Source: Clostridiales bacterium
Lineage (GTDB): Bacteria; Bacillota; Clostridia; Oscillospirales; Acutalibacteraceae
Assembly (NCBI GenBank): GCA_024690965.1
Contig: JAILOG010000012.1
Location: 1-64,000 of the forward strand
Length of the DNA stretch: 64,000 bases
Reading direction: 5' to 3'
The notes beneath the pieces were generated by a model that saw only the letters and a program-made list of their open reading frames with translations, made no database searches and was not told the DNA's origin. Positions 8,006 to 18,210 of this stretch are shown in pieces (within the stretch, counting starts at the first letter, position 1; each line of letters starts with the position of its first letter). Both the position numbers and the translations under genes were made by a program.

Positions 8006-8839
8006 TTGGCTATAAGAGTTTATAAACCGACTTCAAATTCACGCCGTAATATGTCGGTTACAGATTACAGCGGACTGTCAAAGTGCGGTCCGGAAAAAAG
8101 CTTGCTTGCACCGCTTAAGAAAAACGCGGGCCGCAACAGCTACGGCAGAATCACCGTTCGTCACAGAGGCGGCGGTAACAGAAGAAAATACCGTATAATA
8201 GACTTCAAGCGTCAAAAGTTTGATGTAAACGGTATAGTAAAAACAATAGAGTATGATCCTAACAGAAGCGCACATATCGCGCTTGTAGAGTACGAAGACG
8301 GCGAAAAGGCATATATAATTGCTCCCGTTGGTCTTAAAGTAGGCGACGCTGTTGTAGCGGGCGAAGGCGCCGATATCAAACCCGGCAACGCATTACCGCT
8401 CAGCTCAATTCCTACAGGTACATTCATCCATAACGTAGAGCTTTATCCCGGCAGAGGCGCACAGCTCGCCCGTGCGGCAGGTAATATGGCTCAGCTTATG
8501 GCAAAAGAAAACGGAATGGCACTTTTAAGACTTCCTTCGGGTGAGTTAAGAAACGTATCCGCAGCCTGCATGGCAACAATAGGCCAGGTTGGCAATACCG
8601 ACCACGAAAACGTTAAGATCGGTAAAGCGGGCCGTAAGAGAAATATGGGCTGGAGACCTACAGTAAGAGGTTCCGTTATGAACCCGAACGACCACCCCCA
8701 CGGCGGTGGTGAAGGTAAGAGCCCGATCGGCCGTCCGGGTCCTGTAACACCTTGGGGTAAACCCGCACTCGGTTACAAGACACGTAAGAAGCATAAAGCT
8801 TCAGACAAGCTGATAGTAAAACGCAGAAACGGTAAGTAA
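8006..8839 (+). CDS. rplB: 50S ribosomal protein L2
   Basis: A 277-residue protein with the L2 blocks [16 protein letters not shown] and, near the C-terminus, [13 protein letters not shown], which holds the conserved histidine next to the peptidyl-transferase centre. It uses a TTG start at 8006 with GAGGAG upstream. A 78-base gap with a small GCCTG/CAGGC hairpin separates it from rplW. Confidence 0.98.
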   Translation: MAIRVYKPTSNSRRNMSVTDYSGLSKCGPEKSLLAPLKKNAGRNSYGRITVRHRGGGNRRKYRIIDFKRQKFDVNGIVKTIEYDPNRSAHIALVEYEDGEKAYIIAPVGLKVGDAVVAGEGADIKPGNALPLSSIPTGTFIHNVELYPGRGAQLARAAGNMAQLMAKENGMALLRLPSGELRNVSAACMATIGQVGNTDHENVKIGKAGRKRNMGWRPTVRGSVMNPNDHPHGGGEGKSPIGRPGPVTPWGKPALGYKTRKKHKASDKLIVKRRNGK

Positions 8840-8866
8840 TAGGCATACAGAAAGGAGCTTTTAACT

Positions 8867-9142
8867 ATGGGAAGAAGCGCAAAAAAGGGTCCTTTTGTAC
8901 AGCCTGTACTGTTCAAAAGGGTCGAAGAAATGAACAAAACCGGCGAAAAGAGAATACTCAAAACATGGAGCAGAAGCTCAACAATATTCCCTGAGTTCGT
9001 TGGTCATACTTTCGCCGTTCATGACGGCCGTAAGCACGTTCCGGTATATGTAAAAGAAGATATGGTAGGACACAAGCTCGGTGAGTTTGCTCCCACAAGA
9101 ACCTTCAGAGGTCATGCCGGTTCTAAAACAACTAAGAAGTAA
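8867..9142 (+). CDS. rpsS: 30S ribosomal protein S19
   Basis: A 91-residue protein starting [10 protein letters not shown] with the typical [18 protein letters not shown] stretch near its C-terminus. S19 lies in the 30S head and contacts S13 and the A-site tRNA. It has AAGGAGC ahead of the ATG and lies in the usual place between rplB and rplV. Confidence 0.98.
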   Translation: MGRSAKKGPFVQPVLFKRVEEMNKTGEKRILKTWSRSSTIFPEFVGHTFAVHDGRKHVPVYVKEDMVGHKLGEFAPTRTFRGHAGSKTTKK

Positions 9143-9164
9143 TGCCGAAAGGAGTGTGTGAATA

Positions 9165-9500
9165 ATGGAAGCCAGAGCAGAATTAAATTATTTAAGAATA
9201 TCACCACGCAAGGTTAAAATAGTGCTTGATCTTATAAGAAATAAGCCCGTTAATCTTGCAATGGCTATCCTCAAGCATACCCCTAAGGCTGCTTGTGAAG
9301 ACTTGCAAAAGTTGCTCAAGTCAGCTATGGCAAATGCTGAGAATAACCACAATATGGACGTTGCAAATCTTTATGTTGCAGAATGTTCAGTAAGCCAAGG
9401 TCCTATACTTAAGCGCATACGCCCCAGAGCACAGGGCCGTGCGTACAGAATAGACAAAAAGACCTCGCACATTAAATTAGTGCTTAAAGAAAAGGAATAA
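9165..9500 (+). CDS. rplV: 50S ribosomal protein L22
   Basis: A 111-residue protein with the L22 core ([20 protein letters not shown]) and the basic hairpin ([14 protein letters not shown]) that extends into the exit tunnel, where changes in relatives give macrolide resistance. The hairpin sequence looks normal here. It is 15 bases upstream of rpsC. Confidence 0.97.
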   Translation: MEARAELNYLRISPRKVKIVLDLIRNKPVNLAMAILKHTPKAACEDLQKLLKSAMANAENNHNMDVANLYVAECSVSQGPILKRIRPRAQGRAYRIDKKTSHIKLVLKEKE

Positions 9501-9515
9501 GGAGGAGGTATACAA

Positions 9516-10181
9516 ATGGGCCAGAAAGTTCATCCGCACGGTTTGCGTGTAGGCGTAATTAACGATTGGGATTCACGCTGGTTTGCAAATTCAAAGAATT
9601 TCGGCGATACACTTGTAGAGGACTATAACCTCCGCCGTACTCTTAAGAAACAGCTTTACCCCGCAGGTATCTCTAAAATAGAAATAGAGCGTGATGCTTC
9701 AAGGGTAAGAATCCACATTCATTGTGCAAAACCCGGTATGGTTATCGGAAAGGGCGGCACGGAAATTGAAAAGCTGCGCCTCCAATGCGAAAAAATACTC
9801 GGCAAGCACGTAAATGTTAACATTGTAGAAATCAAGATGCCCGACCTCAATGCTCAGCTCGTTGCAGAGAGCATTGCTCAGCAGCTTGAAAAGAGAATAT
9901 CTTTCCGCCGCGCTATGAAATCTGCTATCGGCAGAGCTATGAAGCTCGGCGCAAAGGGTATAAAAACTCAGTGCAGCGGTCGTCTCGGCGGCGCGGAAAT
10001 AGCTCGTGTAGAGCATTATCACGAGGGTACTATCCCGCTTCAGACAATAAGAGCCGATATCGACTACGGCTTTGCTGAGGCAAATACAACCTACGGCATC
10101 ATCGGTGTTAAGGTTTGGTTGTATAAGGGCGAAGTTTTTGCTGAGTCCCGCAAACCCCGCAGAGAAGGAGGCAGCAAATAA
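9516..10181 (+). CDS. rpsC: 30S ribosomal protein S3
   Basis: A 221-residue protein starting [13 protein letters not shown], with the KH-domain motif (GKGG, around residues 78-81) and the C-terminal S3 domain. S3 is in the 30S head at the mRNA entry channel. GGAGGAGG precedes the ATG, and its stop overlaps the rplP start. Confidence 0.98.
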   Translation: MGQKVHPHGLRVGVINDWDSRWFANSKNFGDTLVEDYNLRRTLKKQLYPAGISKIEIERDASRVRIHIHCAKPGMVIGKGGTEIEKLRLQCEKILGKHVNVNIVEIKMPDLNAQLVAESIAQQLEKRISFRRAMKSAIGRAMKLGAKGIKTQCSGRLGGAEIARVEHYHEGTIPLQTIRADIDYGFAEANTTYGIIGVKVWLYKGEVFAESRKPRREGGSK

Positions 10182-10603
10182 TGTTATTGCCAAAGAGAGT
10201 TAAATATCGTCGCGTTCAAAGAGGCCGTCTTAAAGGTAAGGCGCTTCGCGGCAACAAGGTAGTATACGGTGATTTCGGCTTGCAGGCTATGGAGCCTTCT
10301 TGGATTACATCAAATCAAATAGAAGCAGCCCGTGTAGCTATGACTCGTTACTGCAAAAGATTCGGTAAGGTTTGGATCAACATTTTCCCTGACAAGCCTG
10401 TTACCGAAAAGCCTGCCGAAACTCGAATGGGTTCAGGTAAAGGTTCACCGGAATATTGGGTAGCAGTTGTTAAGCCCGGCAGAGTTTTGTTTGAGCTCGG
10501 CGGTGTTTCCGAAGAGACAGCAAGAGAGGCTATGAGACTCGCAGCTAACAAGCTTCCTATAAAATGTAAGTTTATCAAAAAGGAAACGGGGGTTGAGCAA
10601 TAA
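10181..10603 (+). CDS. rplP: 50S ribosomal protein L16
   Basis: A 140-residue protein with the normal L16 opening ([19 protein letters not shown]) and the [19 protein letters not shown] core. L16 helps organise the A-site region of the 50S subunit. One-base overlaps with both neighbours (TAATG with rpsC and with rpmC) point to coupled translation. Confidence 0.98.
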   Translation: MLLPKRVKYRRVQRGRLKGKALRGNKVVYGDFGLQAMEPSWITSNQIEAARVAMTRYCKRFGKVWINIFPDKPVTEKPAETRMGSGKGSPEYWVAVVKPGRVLFELGGVSEETAREAMRLAANKLPIKCKFIKKETGVEQ

Positions 10604-10809
10604 TGAAAGCAGCAGAGCTTAGAGAATTATCAATAGAAGAGCTTGAGCAAAAGCTTGCAGATCTTAAAAAAGATTTATTTAATCTTCGTTTTCAGCTTGC
10701 AATAAATCAGCTCGATAACCCGATGCGCGTTAAGGCCGTTAAAAGAGACATTGCGAGAGTTCAGACAGTTCTTCGTCAGTTTGAGCTTGAAGACGGCGCA
10801 AATGCATAA
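10603..10809 (+). CDS. rpmC: 50S ribosomal protein L29
   Basis: A 68-residue, largely helical protein with the L29 pattern [11 protein letters not shown] and [11 protein letters not shown]. It is one of the proteins around the exit of the peptide tunnel. Its start overlaps the rplP stop. Confidence 0.96.
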   Translation: MKAAELRELSIEELEQKLADLKKDLFNLRFQLAINQLDNPMRVKAVKRDIARVQTVLRQFELEDGANA

Positions 10810-10826
10810 GTAAGGAGGATTAAGCT

Positions 10827-11081
10827 GTGGACAGAAATATGAGAAAAACCGAAGTCGGTAAGGTAGTAAGCGACAAAATGGACAAAACAATTGTTGTTGC
10901 TATAGAAAACAGCGTAAAGCATCCGCTTTACAAAAAGATCGTTAAGCGCACGATCAAGTTCAAGGCACACGATGAGAATAACGAGTGCCGCGTAGGCGAT
11001 AAGGTTAAGATTATGGAGACCCGTCCCCTTTCAAAGGACAAGAGATGGCGCCTCGTTGAGATTATTGAAAAAGCTAAATAA
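10827..11081 (+). CDS. rpsQ: 30S ribosomal protein S17
   Basis: An 84-residue OB-fold protein of normal length, with the S17 motif [13 protein letters not shown] and the RPLSKDKRW block. It is a primary 16S rRNA binder. The start is GTG at 10827 with AAGGAGG upstream. Confidence 0.97.
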   Translation: MDRNMRKTEVGKVVSDKMDKTIVVAIENSVKHPLYKKIVKRTIKFKAHDENNECRVGDKVKIMETRPLSKDKRWRLVEIIEKAK

Positions 11082-11112
11082 TTAAAGGCTTATAAAAAAG
11101 GAGGAAAATACT

Positions 11113-11481
11113 GTGATACAACAGCAAACCTACCTTAAGGTAGCCGACAACACAGGCGCAAAGGAGCTTATGTGCATTCGTGTGCTCGGCGGCACCGGTA
11201 GAAGGTACGCCAACATCGGCGACGTTGTGGTAGCTTCTGTTAAAAAAGCAGCACCCGGCGGCGTTGTAAAAAAAGGCGACGTAGTAAAAGCAGTTGTCGT
11301 TCGCTCATGTAAGGGCGTTCGTCGTGATGACGGCACATATATTCGTTTCGATGAAAATGCAGCCGTTATAATTAAAGAAGACAAAAACCCCAGAGGTACA
11401 CGTATCTTTGGACCCGTTGCAAGAGAGTTAAGAGAAAAAGATTATCTTAAGATCTTAAGCCTTGCTCCGGAAGTACTTTGA
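11113..11481 (+). CDS. rplN: 50S ribosomal protein L14
   Basis: A 122-residue protein, the normal L14 length, starting [18 protein letters not shown] and ending in the typical [19 protein letters not shown] helix. L14 contacts the 30S subunit and is the docking site of the silencing factor RsfS in other bacteria. GTG start at 11113 after AAAGGAGG. Confidence 0.98.
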   Translation: MIQQQTYLKVADNTGAKELMCIRVLGGTGRRYANIGDVVVASVKKAAPGGVVKKGDVVKAVVVRSCKGVRRDDGTYIRFDENAAVIIKEDKNPRGTRIFGPVARELREKDYLKILSLAPEVL

Positions 11482-11495
11482 TGGAGGTGTTCACT

Positions 11496-11813
11496 GTGAA
11501 TAATGTTCATGTTAAAACCGGTGACACTGTCATCGTATTAAGCGGCAAGGACAAGGGCCGTAAGGGCAAGGTTCTTGCAGTAAGCCCCAAAGAGGGCAAG
11601 GTTATTGTTGAGAAGATCAACATGGTAACCAAGCATATCAAACCCAGAAGAATGGGTGAAACCGGCGGCATAGTAGAGGCCGAGGGCGCAATGTACGCAT
11701 CTAAGGTTCAGGTAGTATGCCCACGCTGCAACAAGCCTACAAGAGTAGGCCATAAGATTTACGAAGACGGCTCTAAAGAGCGTGTTTGTAAAAAATGCGG
11801 CGAAGCACTTTAA
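11496..11813 (+). CDS. rplX: 50S ribosomal protein L24
   Basis: The protein has 105 residues when started at GTG 11496, matching the family length and its usual N-terminus (HVKTGDTVIVLSGKDKGRKGKV, a KOW motif). GGAGGTG at 11483-11489 fits this start. An ATG at 11481 would overlap its own ribosome-binding site and was not chosen. The C-terminus carries paired CxxC motifs (CPRCNK and CKKC) as in most Firmicutes L24. It starts 50S assembly. Confidence 0.96.
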   Translation: MNNVHVKTGDTVIVLSGKDKGRKGKVLAVSPKEGKVIVEKINMVTKHIKPRRMGETGGIVEAEGAMYASKVQVVCPRCNKPTRVGHKIYEDGSKERVCKKCGEAL

Positions 11814-11829
11814 TAGGAGGGCGTAGTAA

Positions 11830-12369
11830 ATGGCAAGATTAGCAGAAATGTATAAAAGCGATGTTGCACCGGCTCTTATGAAGAAGTTTGGTTACAAAAG
11901 CGTTATGCAAATCCCCAAGGTAGAAAAAATAGTTATAAACGTTGGCGCGGGCGAAGCAAAGGATAACGCAAAGGTTATCGACGCAATATGCAACGACCTG
12001 GCAACAATAACAGGCCAAAAGGCTGTTGTTTGTAAGGCGCGCAAATCTGTTGCTAACTTTAAGCTCAGAGAGGGAATGAACATAGGCGCTAAGGTTACAC
12101 TCAGAGGCGAGAGAATGTACGAGTTTATAGACAGACTTTTCAACCTCGCACTTCCGAGAGTTCGTGACTTCAGAGGAATCAACCCCAATTCTTTTGACGG
12201 CAGAGGCAATTACAATATGGGCGTTAAAGAACAGCTTATATTCCCTGAGATCGATTATGATAAGATAGACAAGGTTCGTGGCATGGATATATGCTTTGTC
12301 ACAACCGCTCACACTGACGAAGAGGCTCGCGAGTTGTTAACTCTTATGGGCGCTCCGTTTGCGAAGTAA
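11830..12369 (+). CDS. rplE: 50S ribosomal protein L5
   Basis: A 179-residue protein with the expected L5 pattern ([22 protein letters not shown], and [10 protein letters not shown] in the middle). L5 binds 5S rRNA in the central protuberance. It has AGGAGGG upstream and leads directly into rpsN. Confidence 0.98.
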   Translation: MARLAEMYKSDVAPALMKKFGYKSVMQIPKVEKIVINVGAGEAKDNAKVIDAICNDLATITGQKAVVCKARKSVANFKLREGMNIGAKVTLRGERMYEFIDRLFNLALPRVRDFRGINPNSFDGRGNYNMGVKEQLIFPEIDYDKIDKVRGMDICFVTTAHTDEEARELLTLMGAPFAK

Positions 12370-12382
12370 GGAGGGATTTTTT

Positions 12383-12568
12383 GTGGCAAAGACTTCAATG
12401 AAGATTAAGCAGAGAAGACCTGCTAAGTTTTCCACAAGACAGTATAACAGATGTAAGATCTGCGGCAGACCCCACGCCTACCTTCGCAAGTTTGGTATTT
12501 GCCGTATTTGCTTCAGAGAATTAGCCTATAAGGGCGAAATTCCCGGAGTTAAAAAGGCAAGTTGGTAA
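12383..12568 (+). CDS. rpsN: 30S ribosomal protein S14, zinc-binding type
   Basis: A 61-residue protein from the GTG at 12383, set by GGAGGG at 12370-12375 and by the usual MAKTSMKIK start. The CKIC and CRIC pairs form the zinc site of the short S14 type. An upstream in-frame start overlapping rplE was not used. It binds in the 30S head. Confidence 0.97.
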   Translation: MAKTSMKIKQRRPAKFSTRQYNRCKICGRPHAYLRKFGICRICFRELAYKGEIPGVKKASW

Positions 12569-12593
12569 GGCTTAGCAAAGGAGGTAAAGCGGA

Positions 12594-12992
12594 ATGCAAA
12601 TTACAGATACAATAGGAGATCTGCTTACAAGAATTCGCAATGCGAGCAGTGCTAAGCACGACTCCGTAGAAATTCCCGCGTCAAATATGAAAAAGGCTAT
12701 TTGCCAGATTCTTACTGACGAGGGCTATGTAAAAGGTTTTAGCGTTATCGAAGACGGTAAGCAAGGCATAATAAGAGTTACACTTAAGTACGGTGAGGGC
12801 AAAGTTCCCGCACTTTCAGGCTTAAAGAGAGTATCTAAGCCCGGCTTACGCCAGTATTGCAGCGTAGAGGATATGCCGAGAGTTATGAAGGGCCTCGGAG
12901 TTGCCATTATTTCAACTTCTAAGGGTGTTATGACAGACCGTCAGGCACGCAAAGAAAATGTTGGCGGCGAAGTTCTCGCGTTTATTTGGTAA
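12594..12992 (+). CDS. rpsH: 30S ribosomal protein S8
   Basis: A 132-residue protein of normal length starting [17 protein letters not shown] and ending [10 protein letters not shown]8 is a primary 16S rRNA binder and in E. coli represses the spc operon; no matching site was searched for here. AAGGAGG precedes the ATG. Confidence 0.98.
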   Translation: MQITDTIGDLLTRIRNASSAKHDSVEIPASNMKKAICQILTDEGYVKGFSVIEDGKQGIIRVTLKYGEGKVPALSGLKRVSKPGLRQYCSVEDMPRVMKGLGVAIISTSKGVMTDRQARKENVGGEVLAFIW

Positions 12993-13006
12993 GGAGGTGT
13001 GCTGAA

Positions 13007-13546
13007 ATGTCTCGAATTGGAAGAAAACCTATAAATATTCCCGCCGGAGTAAATGTCAGCTTAGACGACGGCGTTTTAACAGTCAAGGGACCCAAGGGTA
13101 CTTTAACTCAGAAGATTCACCCCAATATGTCTGTTAATATAGACGGTGCGGTGATCACAGTTACACGTCCTGACGACGAAAAGCTCAACAGAAGCCTTCA
13201 CGGTCTCACACGCTCACTCATAAACAATATGATGATCGGCGTAACAGAGGGCTACAAGAAAGAGCTTGACGTAAACGGTGTAGGTTACCGTGTTCAAAAG
13301 CAGGGTAACAAGCTCGTTATGAACCTCGGTTATTCGCATACTGTAGAAATGTTTGATACAGACGATATAACAATTGAGGTTCCGAACCCCAACAAAATCA
13401 TTATCAACGGCGCTGATAAGCAAAAGGTTGGTCAGTTTGCTGCCGAGGTAAGAGAGAAACGTCCTCCGGAGCCATATAAGGGCAAAGGTATTAAGTACGT
13501 TGACGAATATATCCGCCGCAAGGAAGGCAAAGCAGGTAAGAAATAA
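13007..13546 (+). CDS. rplF: 50S ribosomal protein L6
   Basis: A 179-residue protein, with start ATG 13007 chosen because the family begins MSRIGRKPI and AAGGAGGTG lies at 12991-12999. It has the two-fold repeated L6 fold and the C-terminal KRPPEPYKGKGIKY signature. It binds near the sarcin-ricin loop of the 50S subunit. An in-frame start at 12986 inside rpsH is not credible. Confidence 0.97.
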   Translation: MSRIGRKPINIPAGVNVSLDDGVLTVKGPKGTLTQKIHPNMSVNIDGAVITVTRPDDEKLNRSLHGLTRSLINNMMIGVTEGYKKELDVNGVGYRVQKQGNKLVMNLGYSHTVEMFDTDDITIEVPNPNKIIINGADKQKVGQFAAEVREKRPPEPYKGKGIKYVDEYIRRKEGKAGKK

Positions 13547-13564
13547 TATAAGGAGTGATTTTAA

Positions 13565-13924
13565 ATGGTTATTAAGGCTGATAAAAATAAAGCCCGTGTT
13601 AAGCGTCATTTCAGAGTACGCAACAAAATCTGCGGCACATCTGAATGTCCGCGTTTAGACGTTTTCCGCTCCAACAAGAACATTTACGCTCAGGTAATAG
13701 ACGATGTTAAGGGCGTAACTCTTGCCGCAGCTTCCACACTTGATAAGGAAATTGCAGGTAACGGCGGAAACAAAGAAGCAGCTTACAAAGTCGGCGAGCT
13801 TATCGCGCAAAGAGCTGCAAAAGCAGGAATAGCCGAAGTCGTTTTTGACAGAGGCGGATACATTTTCCACGGCCGTGTCAAAGAATTGGCCGAAGGCGCT
13901 CGCAAGGGCGGCCTCAAGTTCTAA
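13565..13924 (+). CDS. rplR: 50S ribosomal protein L18
   Basis: A 119-residue protein with the L18 features [18 protein letters not shown] and the C-terminal [19 protein letters not shown] block. It binds 5S rRNA together with L5. AAGGAG lies ahead of the ATG. Confidence 0.97.
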   Translation: MVIKADKNKARVKRHFRVRNKICGTSECPRLDVFRSNKNIYAQVIDDVKGVTLAAASTLDKEIAGNGGNKEAAYKVGELIAQRAAKAGIAEVVFDRGGYIFHGRVKELAEGARKGGLKF

Positions 13925-13944
13925 GGATAAGGAGGAAGTTAACT

Positions 13945-14442
13945 TTGGCTAATATTGACGCATCAGTAATGGAATTAAAAGAGAGAGTTGTTACCATAAA
14001 CCGTGTATCAAAGACCGTTAAGGGCGGACGTATCTACAAGTTTGCCGCTTTGGTAGTTGTTGGTGACGGTAACGGCACAGTTGGCTTTGGCATAGGCAAG
14101 GCAGGCGAAGTTCCGGACGCTATCCGTAAGGGTATTGAAGACGCAAAGAAAAACCTTATGAAGGTTTCTCTTAAGGGTTCAACAATTCCTCATGAGATAA
14201 TCGGCGAATACGGCGCAGGCAGAGTTTTAATGAAACCCGCTGCTCCCGGTACCGGTGTTATCGCCGGCGGTCCTGTTCGTGCTGTTGTTGAGGCAGTAGG
14301 TATAAAGGATATAAGAACAAAGGCTTTGCGTTCAAACAATCCCTGCAATGTTGTAAGAGCTACTCTTAAAGGTTTGCAGGCATTGCGCACGGCAGACGAA
14401 GTTGCTGCTGTTCGCGGCAAATCCGTAAAAGAAATATTGTAA
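13945..14442 (+). CDS. rpsE: 30S ribosomal protein S5
   Basis: A 165-residue protein with the S5 double-stranded-RNA-binding opening ([20 protein letters not shown]) and the [11 protein letters not shown]-like [17 protein letters not shown] loop. S5 takes part in decoding accuracy. TTG start at 13945 after GGAGG. Confidence 0.98.
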   Translation: MANIDASVMELKERVVTINRVSKTVKGGRIYKFAALVVVGDGNGTVGFGIGKAGEVPDAIRKGIEDAKKNLMKVSLKGSTIPHEIIGEYGAGRVLMKPAAPGTGVIAGGPVRAVVEAVGIKDIRTKALRSNNPCNVVRATLKGLQALRTADEVAAVRGKSVKEIL

Positions 14443-14458
14443 TAAGGGGGTAGCAATT

Positions 14459-14638
14459 ATGGCTAATATAAACATTAAGCTGACAAGAAGTCTTATCGGC
14501 TGTAAAAAGGACCAAATTGCAACCGCCAACAGTCTTGGTCTCAGAAAAATCGGCGACACAACCAGTCAGCCCGATAATGCCCAGACAAAAGGCAAAGTGG
14601 CAAAAATACTCCACCTCATCGAGGTAAGTGAAGCGTAA
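14459..14638 (+). CDS. rpmD: 50S ribosomal protein L30
   Basis: A short 59-residue protein read from ATG 14459: it starts [15 protein letters not shown] and ends HLIEVSEA, the normal L30 pattern, including KTLGL-like [18 protein letters not shown] lies a few bases before the start. It is in the usual place between rpsE and rplO. Confidence 0.95.
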   Translation: MANINIKLTRSLIGCKKDQIATANSLGLRKIGDTTSQPDNAQTKGKVAKILHLIEVSEA

Positions 14639-14655
14639 GCAAGGAGGTGCGAAAA

Positions 14656-15162
14656 ATGAAGTTGCATGAACTTTCACCGGTACCGGGTTCTAAAAAGGAC
14701 GTAAAGCGTATCGGTCGTGGACACGGTTCCGGTTGGGGAAAAACAGCCGGCAAAGGTCATAAAGGACAAAAGGCAAGAGCAGGTCACGGTATGCGTCCCG
14801 GCTTTGAAGGCGGTCAGATGCCTTTGCAAAGACGTATTCCTAAGAGAGGCTTTAACAATATCTTCGCTAAGAAGATAGTTTCTATCAATGTTGACGACCT
14901 TAACAGATTTGAGGACGGCGCAGTTGTAGATACAGAAGCTCTCAGAAAGATCGGTCTTGTAAAGAACTCCTTTGACGGAGTTAAGGTTCTCGGAAACGGA
15001 GAACTCAAGAAAAAGCTTACAGTTAAGCTTTCTAAGCTTACAGATGATCCAATGTCATTCTCTAAGCAGAAGAAAAATAAGGCAAAAGCAGCAAAGTTAC
15101 CTTATTCCGAATCTGCAAAGCAAAAAATTGAAGCTGCAGGCGGAAAGATTGAGGTGGTATAA
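14656..15162 (+). CDS. rplO: 50S ribosomal protein L15
   Basis: A 168-residue protein, somewhat longer than E. coli L15, with the [14 protein letters not shown] start and a glycine/basic-rich N-terminus ([19 protein letters not shown]). The start is ATG 14656 after AAGGAGG at 14641-14647. The stop overlaps the secY ATG by one base. Confidence 0.97.
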   Translation: MKLHELSPVPGSKKDVKRIGRGHGSGWGKTAGKGHKGQKARAGHGMRPGFEGGQMPLQRRIPKRGFNNIFAKKIVSINVDDLNRFEDGAVVDTEALRKIGLVKNSFDGVKVLGNGELKKKLTVKLSKLTDDPMSFSKQKKNKAKAAKLPYSESAKQKIEAAGGKIEVV

Positions 15163-16514
15163 TGTTCAAGACACTTGCTAACGCATGGAAGCTCGGCGAC
15201 ATTCGTAAAAAGATGCTTTTCACATTACTCATAGTTATCGCGTTCAGAATCGGTTCTGTTATTCCTGTTCCGTTTTTGAATATGGACGCTCTTAAAGAGG
15301 TAATGGGAGCTTCTTCGGTATCAAGTCAAGAGGGCGACGATACTTCAAACGCCTGGAACGATTCTTTGGCGGGATATCTTGATACATTGTCGGGCGGTGC
15401 TTTTTCTAACGCTACGGTGTTTGCAATGAGCGTTACCCCGTACATCAACTCTTCAATTATAATGCAGCTGCTTACAGTTGCCATTCCTGCTCTTGAGCGT
15501 CTCGCGAAAGAGGGAACCGAGGGCAGAAAGAAGATAGGCACTATTACTCGTTATGTTACGGTTGGCTTGGGACTTATTCAGGGTACAGCCTTCTATATCT
15601 TCCTTTTCAGAAGTAACGTAATTGAGTCTTATGCCAAATCGGGCGCGTTTGCTTTCTTTGCGGGCGCAACCATAATTCTCACATTTACAGCCGGTACGGC
15701 GATAATGATGTGGATGGGCGAACAGATCAACCAGTTCGGTATAGGAAACGGTATTTCAATACTCTTGTTTGCCGGTATCGTTGCCAGATTGCCTGTTACT
15801 ATCAGAGCACTCGGCAGCTATTGGAACTACGGATTTGACGGCGCGTCACAATATATATTCCTCGTGCTCGGTTATATAGTATTGTTCTTGGCGGTTGTAT
15901 GGCTCATAGTATTTATGAACGACGCCGAAAGAAGAATTCCGATTCAATACGCAAAGCGTGTTGTCGGCAGAAAAATGTATGGCGGAAACGCCAGCCACTT
16001 GCCTATAAAAGTAGGTATGGGCGGTGTTCTTCCCATCATTTTCGCAAGCTCAATACTCTCAATTCCTTCAACTATCAGCTTGTTTACAGGCGAGGGAAGC
16101 CAAGGCTCCTTCTGGAACGGATTCCTCAGCGCGTTTAAATCATCAAGCTGGATATATATCGGTTTGTATTTTGTATTAATACTTGCGTTTGCGTATTTCT
16201 ACACAACTATCCAATACAATCCGATAGAAATGGCTAACAATCTCCGCCAGAATAACGGTACTATCCCGGGTATCCGTCCCGGTAAGCCAACAACCGACTT
16301 TATAGCAAAAATTCTTTCAAGAATCACGCTTATCGGCGCGTTGTTCTTATCTGTTATAGCTATCGTTCCTCTTATTTATACAAAGGTTGGTTCTTTAAAC
16401 GGTCTTTCAATGGGTGGTACATCCATTATAATTCTCGTTGGTGTTGCGCTTGACACTACCAAGCAGTTGGAGTCTCAGGTTATGATGCGCCACTATAAGG
16501 GCTTCCTTGATTGA
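15162..16514 (+). CDS. secY: Preprotein translocase subunit SecY
   Basis: A 450-residue protein with ten hydrophobic segments. The conserved N-terminal opening (WKLGDIRKKMLFTLL), the GMGGVLPIIFASS segment and the YTTIQYNPIEMANNLRQNNGTIPGIRPGKPT loop identify the central channel of the Sec translocon. The first external loop, near residues 45-80, is somewhat enlarged and acidic, as in other Clostridia. One-base overlap with rplO couples it to the ribosomal genes. Confidence 0.97.
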   Translation: MFKTLANAWKLGDIRKKMLFTLLIVIAFRIGSVIPVPFLNMDALKEVMGASSVSSQEGDDTSNAWNDSLAGYLDTLSGGAFSNATVFAMSVTPYINSSIIMQLLTVAIPALERLAKEGTEGRKKIGTITRYVTVGLGLIQGTAFYIFLFRSNVIESYAKSGAFAFFAGATIILTFTAGTAIMMWMGEQINQFGIGNGISILLFAGIVARLPVTIRALGSYWNYGFDGASQYIFLVLGYIVLFLAVVWLIVFMNDAERRIPIQYAKRVVGRKMYGGNASHLPIKVGMGGVLPIIFASSILSIPSTISLFTGEGSQGSFWNGFLSAFKSSSWIYIGLYFVLILAFAYFYTTIQYNPIEMANNLRQNNGTIPGIRPGKPTTDFIAKILSRITLIGALFLSVIAIVPLIYTKVGSLNGLSMGGTSIIILVGVALDTTKQLESQVMMRHYKGFLD

Positions 16515-16537
16515 TAAGATAAAGACAGGAGATATAT

Positions 16538-17167
16538 ATGAATATCATATTGTTAGGCGCCCCGGGTGCAGGCAAAGGCACCCAGGCGGAAAAAATCTGC
16601 CAAAAGCTTGATATTCCCGCAATTTCTACGGGCAATATCATAAGAGAAGCGTTACGAAGCGGCACGGAGATGGGCTTGAAAGCCAAATCTTATATGGATG
16701 AGGGCAAGCTCGTTCCCGACGAGGTAGTTATCGGAATAATCAAGGACAGACTTGCTTGTGACGACTGTGCAAACGGTTTTATACTTGACGGATTTCCGAG
16801 AACGATACCTCAGGCCGAGGCTCTGGATAAAATGGGTGTGAGAATAGACAGGGTAATTGACATAGAAGTACCCGACGAAAAGATCGCAGCCAGAATGTCC
16901 GGACGCCGTGTTTGCGCAGACTGCGGCGCAAGCTATCACCTTGAGCACAAAAAGCCCAAGGCAGACGGAGTTTGCGACACTTGCGCAGGCGCCCTTATAC
17001 AACGCAAGGATGACCATCCCGACACGGTGTTATCACGTCTTGATGTTTATCATAAAGAAACCGAGCCGCTTAAAGATTATTACAAAGCTCAAAACAAGCT
17101 TTGGATAATCGACGGTCAGGATAAGGTAGAAGATACTACCAAGCTCGTTTTTGAAGCATTGGAGTAA
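16538..17167 (+). CDS. adk: Adenylate kinase
   Basis: A 209-residue enzyme that interconverts ATP, ADP and AMP. The P-loop GAPGAGKGTQA starts at residue 7; the DGFPRT motif is near residue 84. The LID domain holds a four-cysteine zinc site (VCADCG and VCDTCAG), the Gram-positive type. It sits between secY and map as in most Firmicutes. Confidence 0.97.
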   Translation: MNIILLGAPGAGKGTQAEKICQKLDIPAISTGNIIREALRSGTEMGLKAKSYMDEGKLVPDEVVIGIIKDRLACDDCANGFILDGFPRTIPQAEALDKMGVRIDRVIDIEVPDEKIAARMSGRRVCADCGASYHLEHKKPKADGVCDTCAGALIQRKDDHPDTVLSRLDVYHKETEPLKDYYKAQNKLWIIDGQDKVEDTTKLVFEALE

Positions 17168-17173
17168 TCGGCT

Positions 17174-17926
17174 ATGATAATACTGAAAACGGCGCGCGAG
17201 CTCTCTATGATGAGAGACGCGGGAAGAATAGCGCAGAGAGCGCTGCTTCTTGCCGGAAAAGCTGTCGAGCCGGGTGTGAGCACCGCGGAGCTTGACACAA
17301 TAGTTCGCAAATATATCGAGAAACAAGGCGCCAAGCCTTCGTTTCTCGGATATGGCGGATTTCCGGCGAGCGCGTGCATATCTGTGAACAATGTGGTTAT
17401 CCATGGCATACCTTCACGCAAACAGATACTAAAGCAAGGAGATATCGTAAGCATAGACGTAGGCGCGTTTTTCGAGGGGTATCACGGCGACAACGCGTGG
17501 ACCTTCGCTTGCGGAGATATAAGCGATGAGGCAAAAGCACTGCTTGAGGCTACAAAGGAAAGCTTGTTCCTTGGCATAAAAGCCGCGAAAGAGGGCAACC
17601 GCCTCGGCGATATCGGAAGTGCTGTTCAGGAGTATGTCGAAGCTCGCAGTTACTCGGTGGTACGTGATTTTGTCGGCCATGGAGTAGGTGCGAAGTTACA
17701 CGAAGAACCAAGCGTACCTAATTTCGGAACTCCCGGAAGAGGTCAGCGACTGATAAAGGGTATGACTATTGCCATTGAGCCAATGGTGAATATGGGCACT
17801 CACAGAGTGAGGGTTCTTGATGACGATTGGACAACGGTAACGGTCGACGGAAAGTTATCCGCGCATTTTGAGCATACTATCGCAATAACATCCGACGGTC
17901 CCGTTATATTAACCTCTGCGGAATAA
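17174..17926 (+). CDS. map: Methionine aminopeptidase, type I
   Basis: A 250-residue enzyme that removes the initiator methionine from new proteins. The five metal ligands can be recognised in DVGAFFEGYHGDNAW (two aspartates), GHGVG (histidine), EPMVN (glutamate) and FEHTIAI (glutamate). It has no N-terminal zinc extension, fitting the short bacterial type Ia. It lies 6 bases after adk. Confidence 0.97.
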   Translation: MIILKTARELSMMRDAGRIAQRALLLAGKAVEPGVSTAELDTIVRKYIEKQGAKPSFLGYGGFPASACISVNNVVIHGIPSRKQILKQGDIVSIDVGAFFEGYHGDNAWTFACGDISDEAKALLEATKESLFLGIKAAKEGNRLGDIGSAVQEYVEARSYSVVRDFVGHGVGAKLHEEPSVPNFGTPGRGQRLIKGMTIAIEPMVNMGTHRVRVLDDDWTTVTVDGKLSAHFEHTIAITSDGPVILTSAE

Positions 17927-17939
17927 TCGGAGGCGCATA

Positions 17940-18188
17940 ATGGAGATAAAGGAAGGACAAATAGTGTTCTCACGCGCGGGACACGACAAAGGACAGGTTT
18001 TTGTAATAACGGCTTATGACGAAAGGTTCGCGTTTATTTGTAACGGCAAACAAAGACTTTTGGAAAAGCCGAAAAAGAAAAAGCTTAAACACTTGGCTTT
18101 TACAAAAACCGTTTTGCAAAAGGACGAATATAAAACAAACCGTCAGTTAAAAAAATCACTTGCTGTATTTAAAGGTCAAGAGATCTGA
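17940..18188 (+). CDS. KOW-domain RNA-binding protein (L14e-like)
   Basis: An 82-residue basic protein with a KOW-like beta motif at the N-terminus (GQIVFSRAGHDKGQVFVI) and a lysine-rich middle. Genes of this kind are found between map and infA in many Clostridia and are named for similarity to eukaryotic L14e/L6e. A role in ribosome assembly or RNA binding is inferred only from this context. GGAGG precedes the ATG. Confidence 0.8.
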   Translation: MEIKEGQIVFSRAGHDKGQVFVITAYDERFAFICNGKQRLLEKPKKKKLKHLAFTKTVLQKDEYKTNRQLKKSLAVFKGQEI

Positions 18189-18210
18189 TTAATCTTAGGA
18201 GGGTAAAGCT

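Noticed and set aside
11478-11495. Upstream TTG/ATG starts (11478, 11481) for rplX
   Set aside because: They overlap the rplN stop and the ribosome-binding site; GTG 11496 gives the normal L24 N-terminus.
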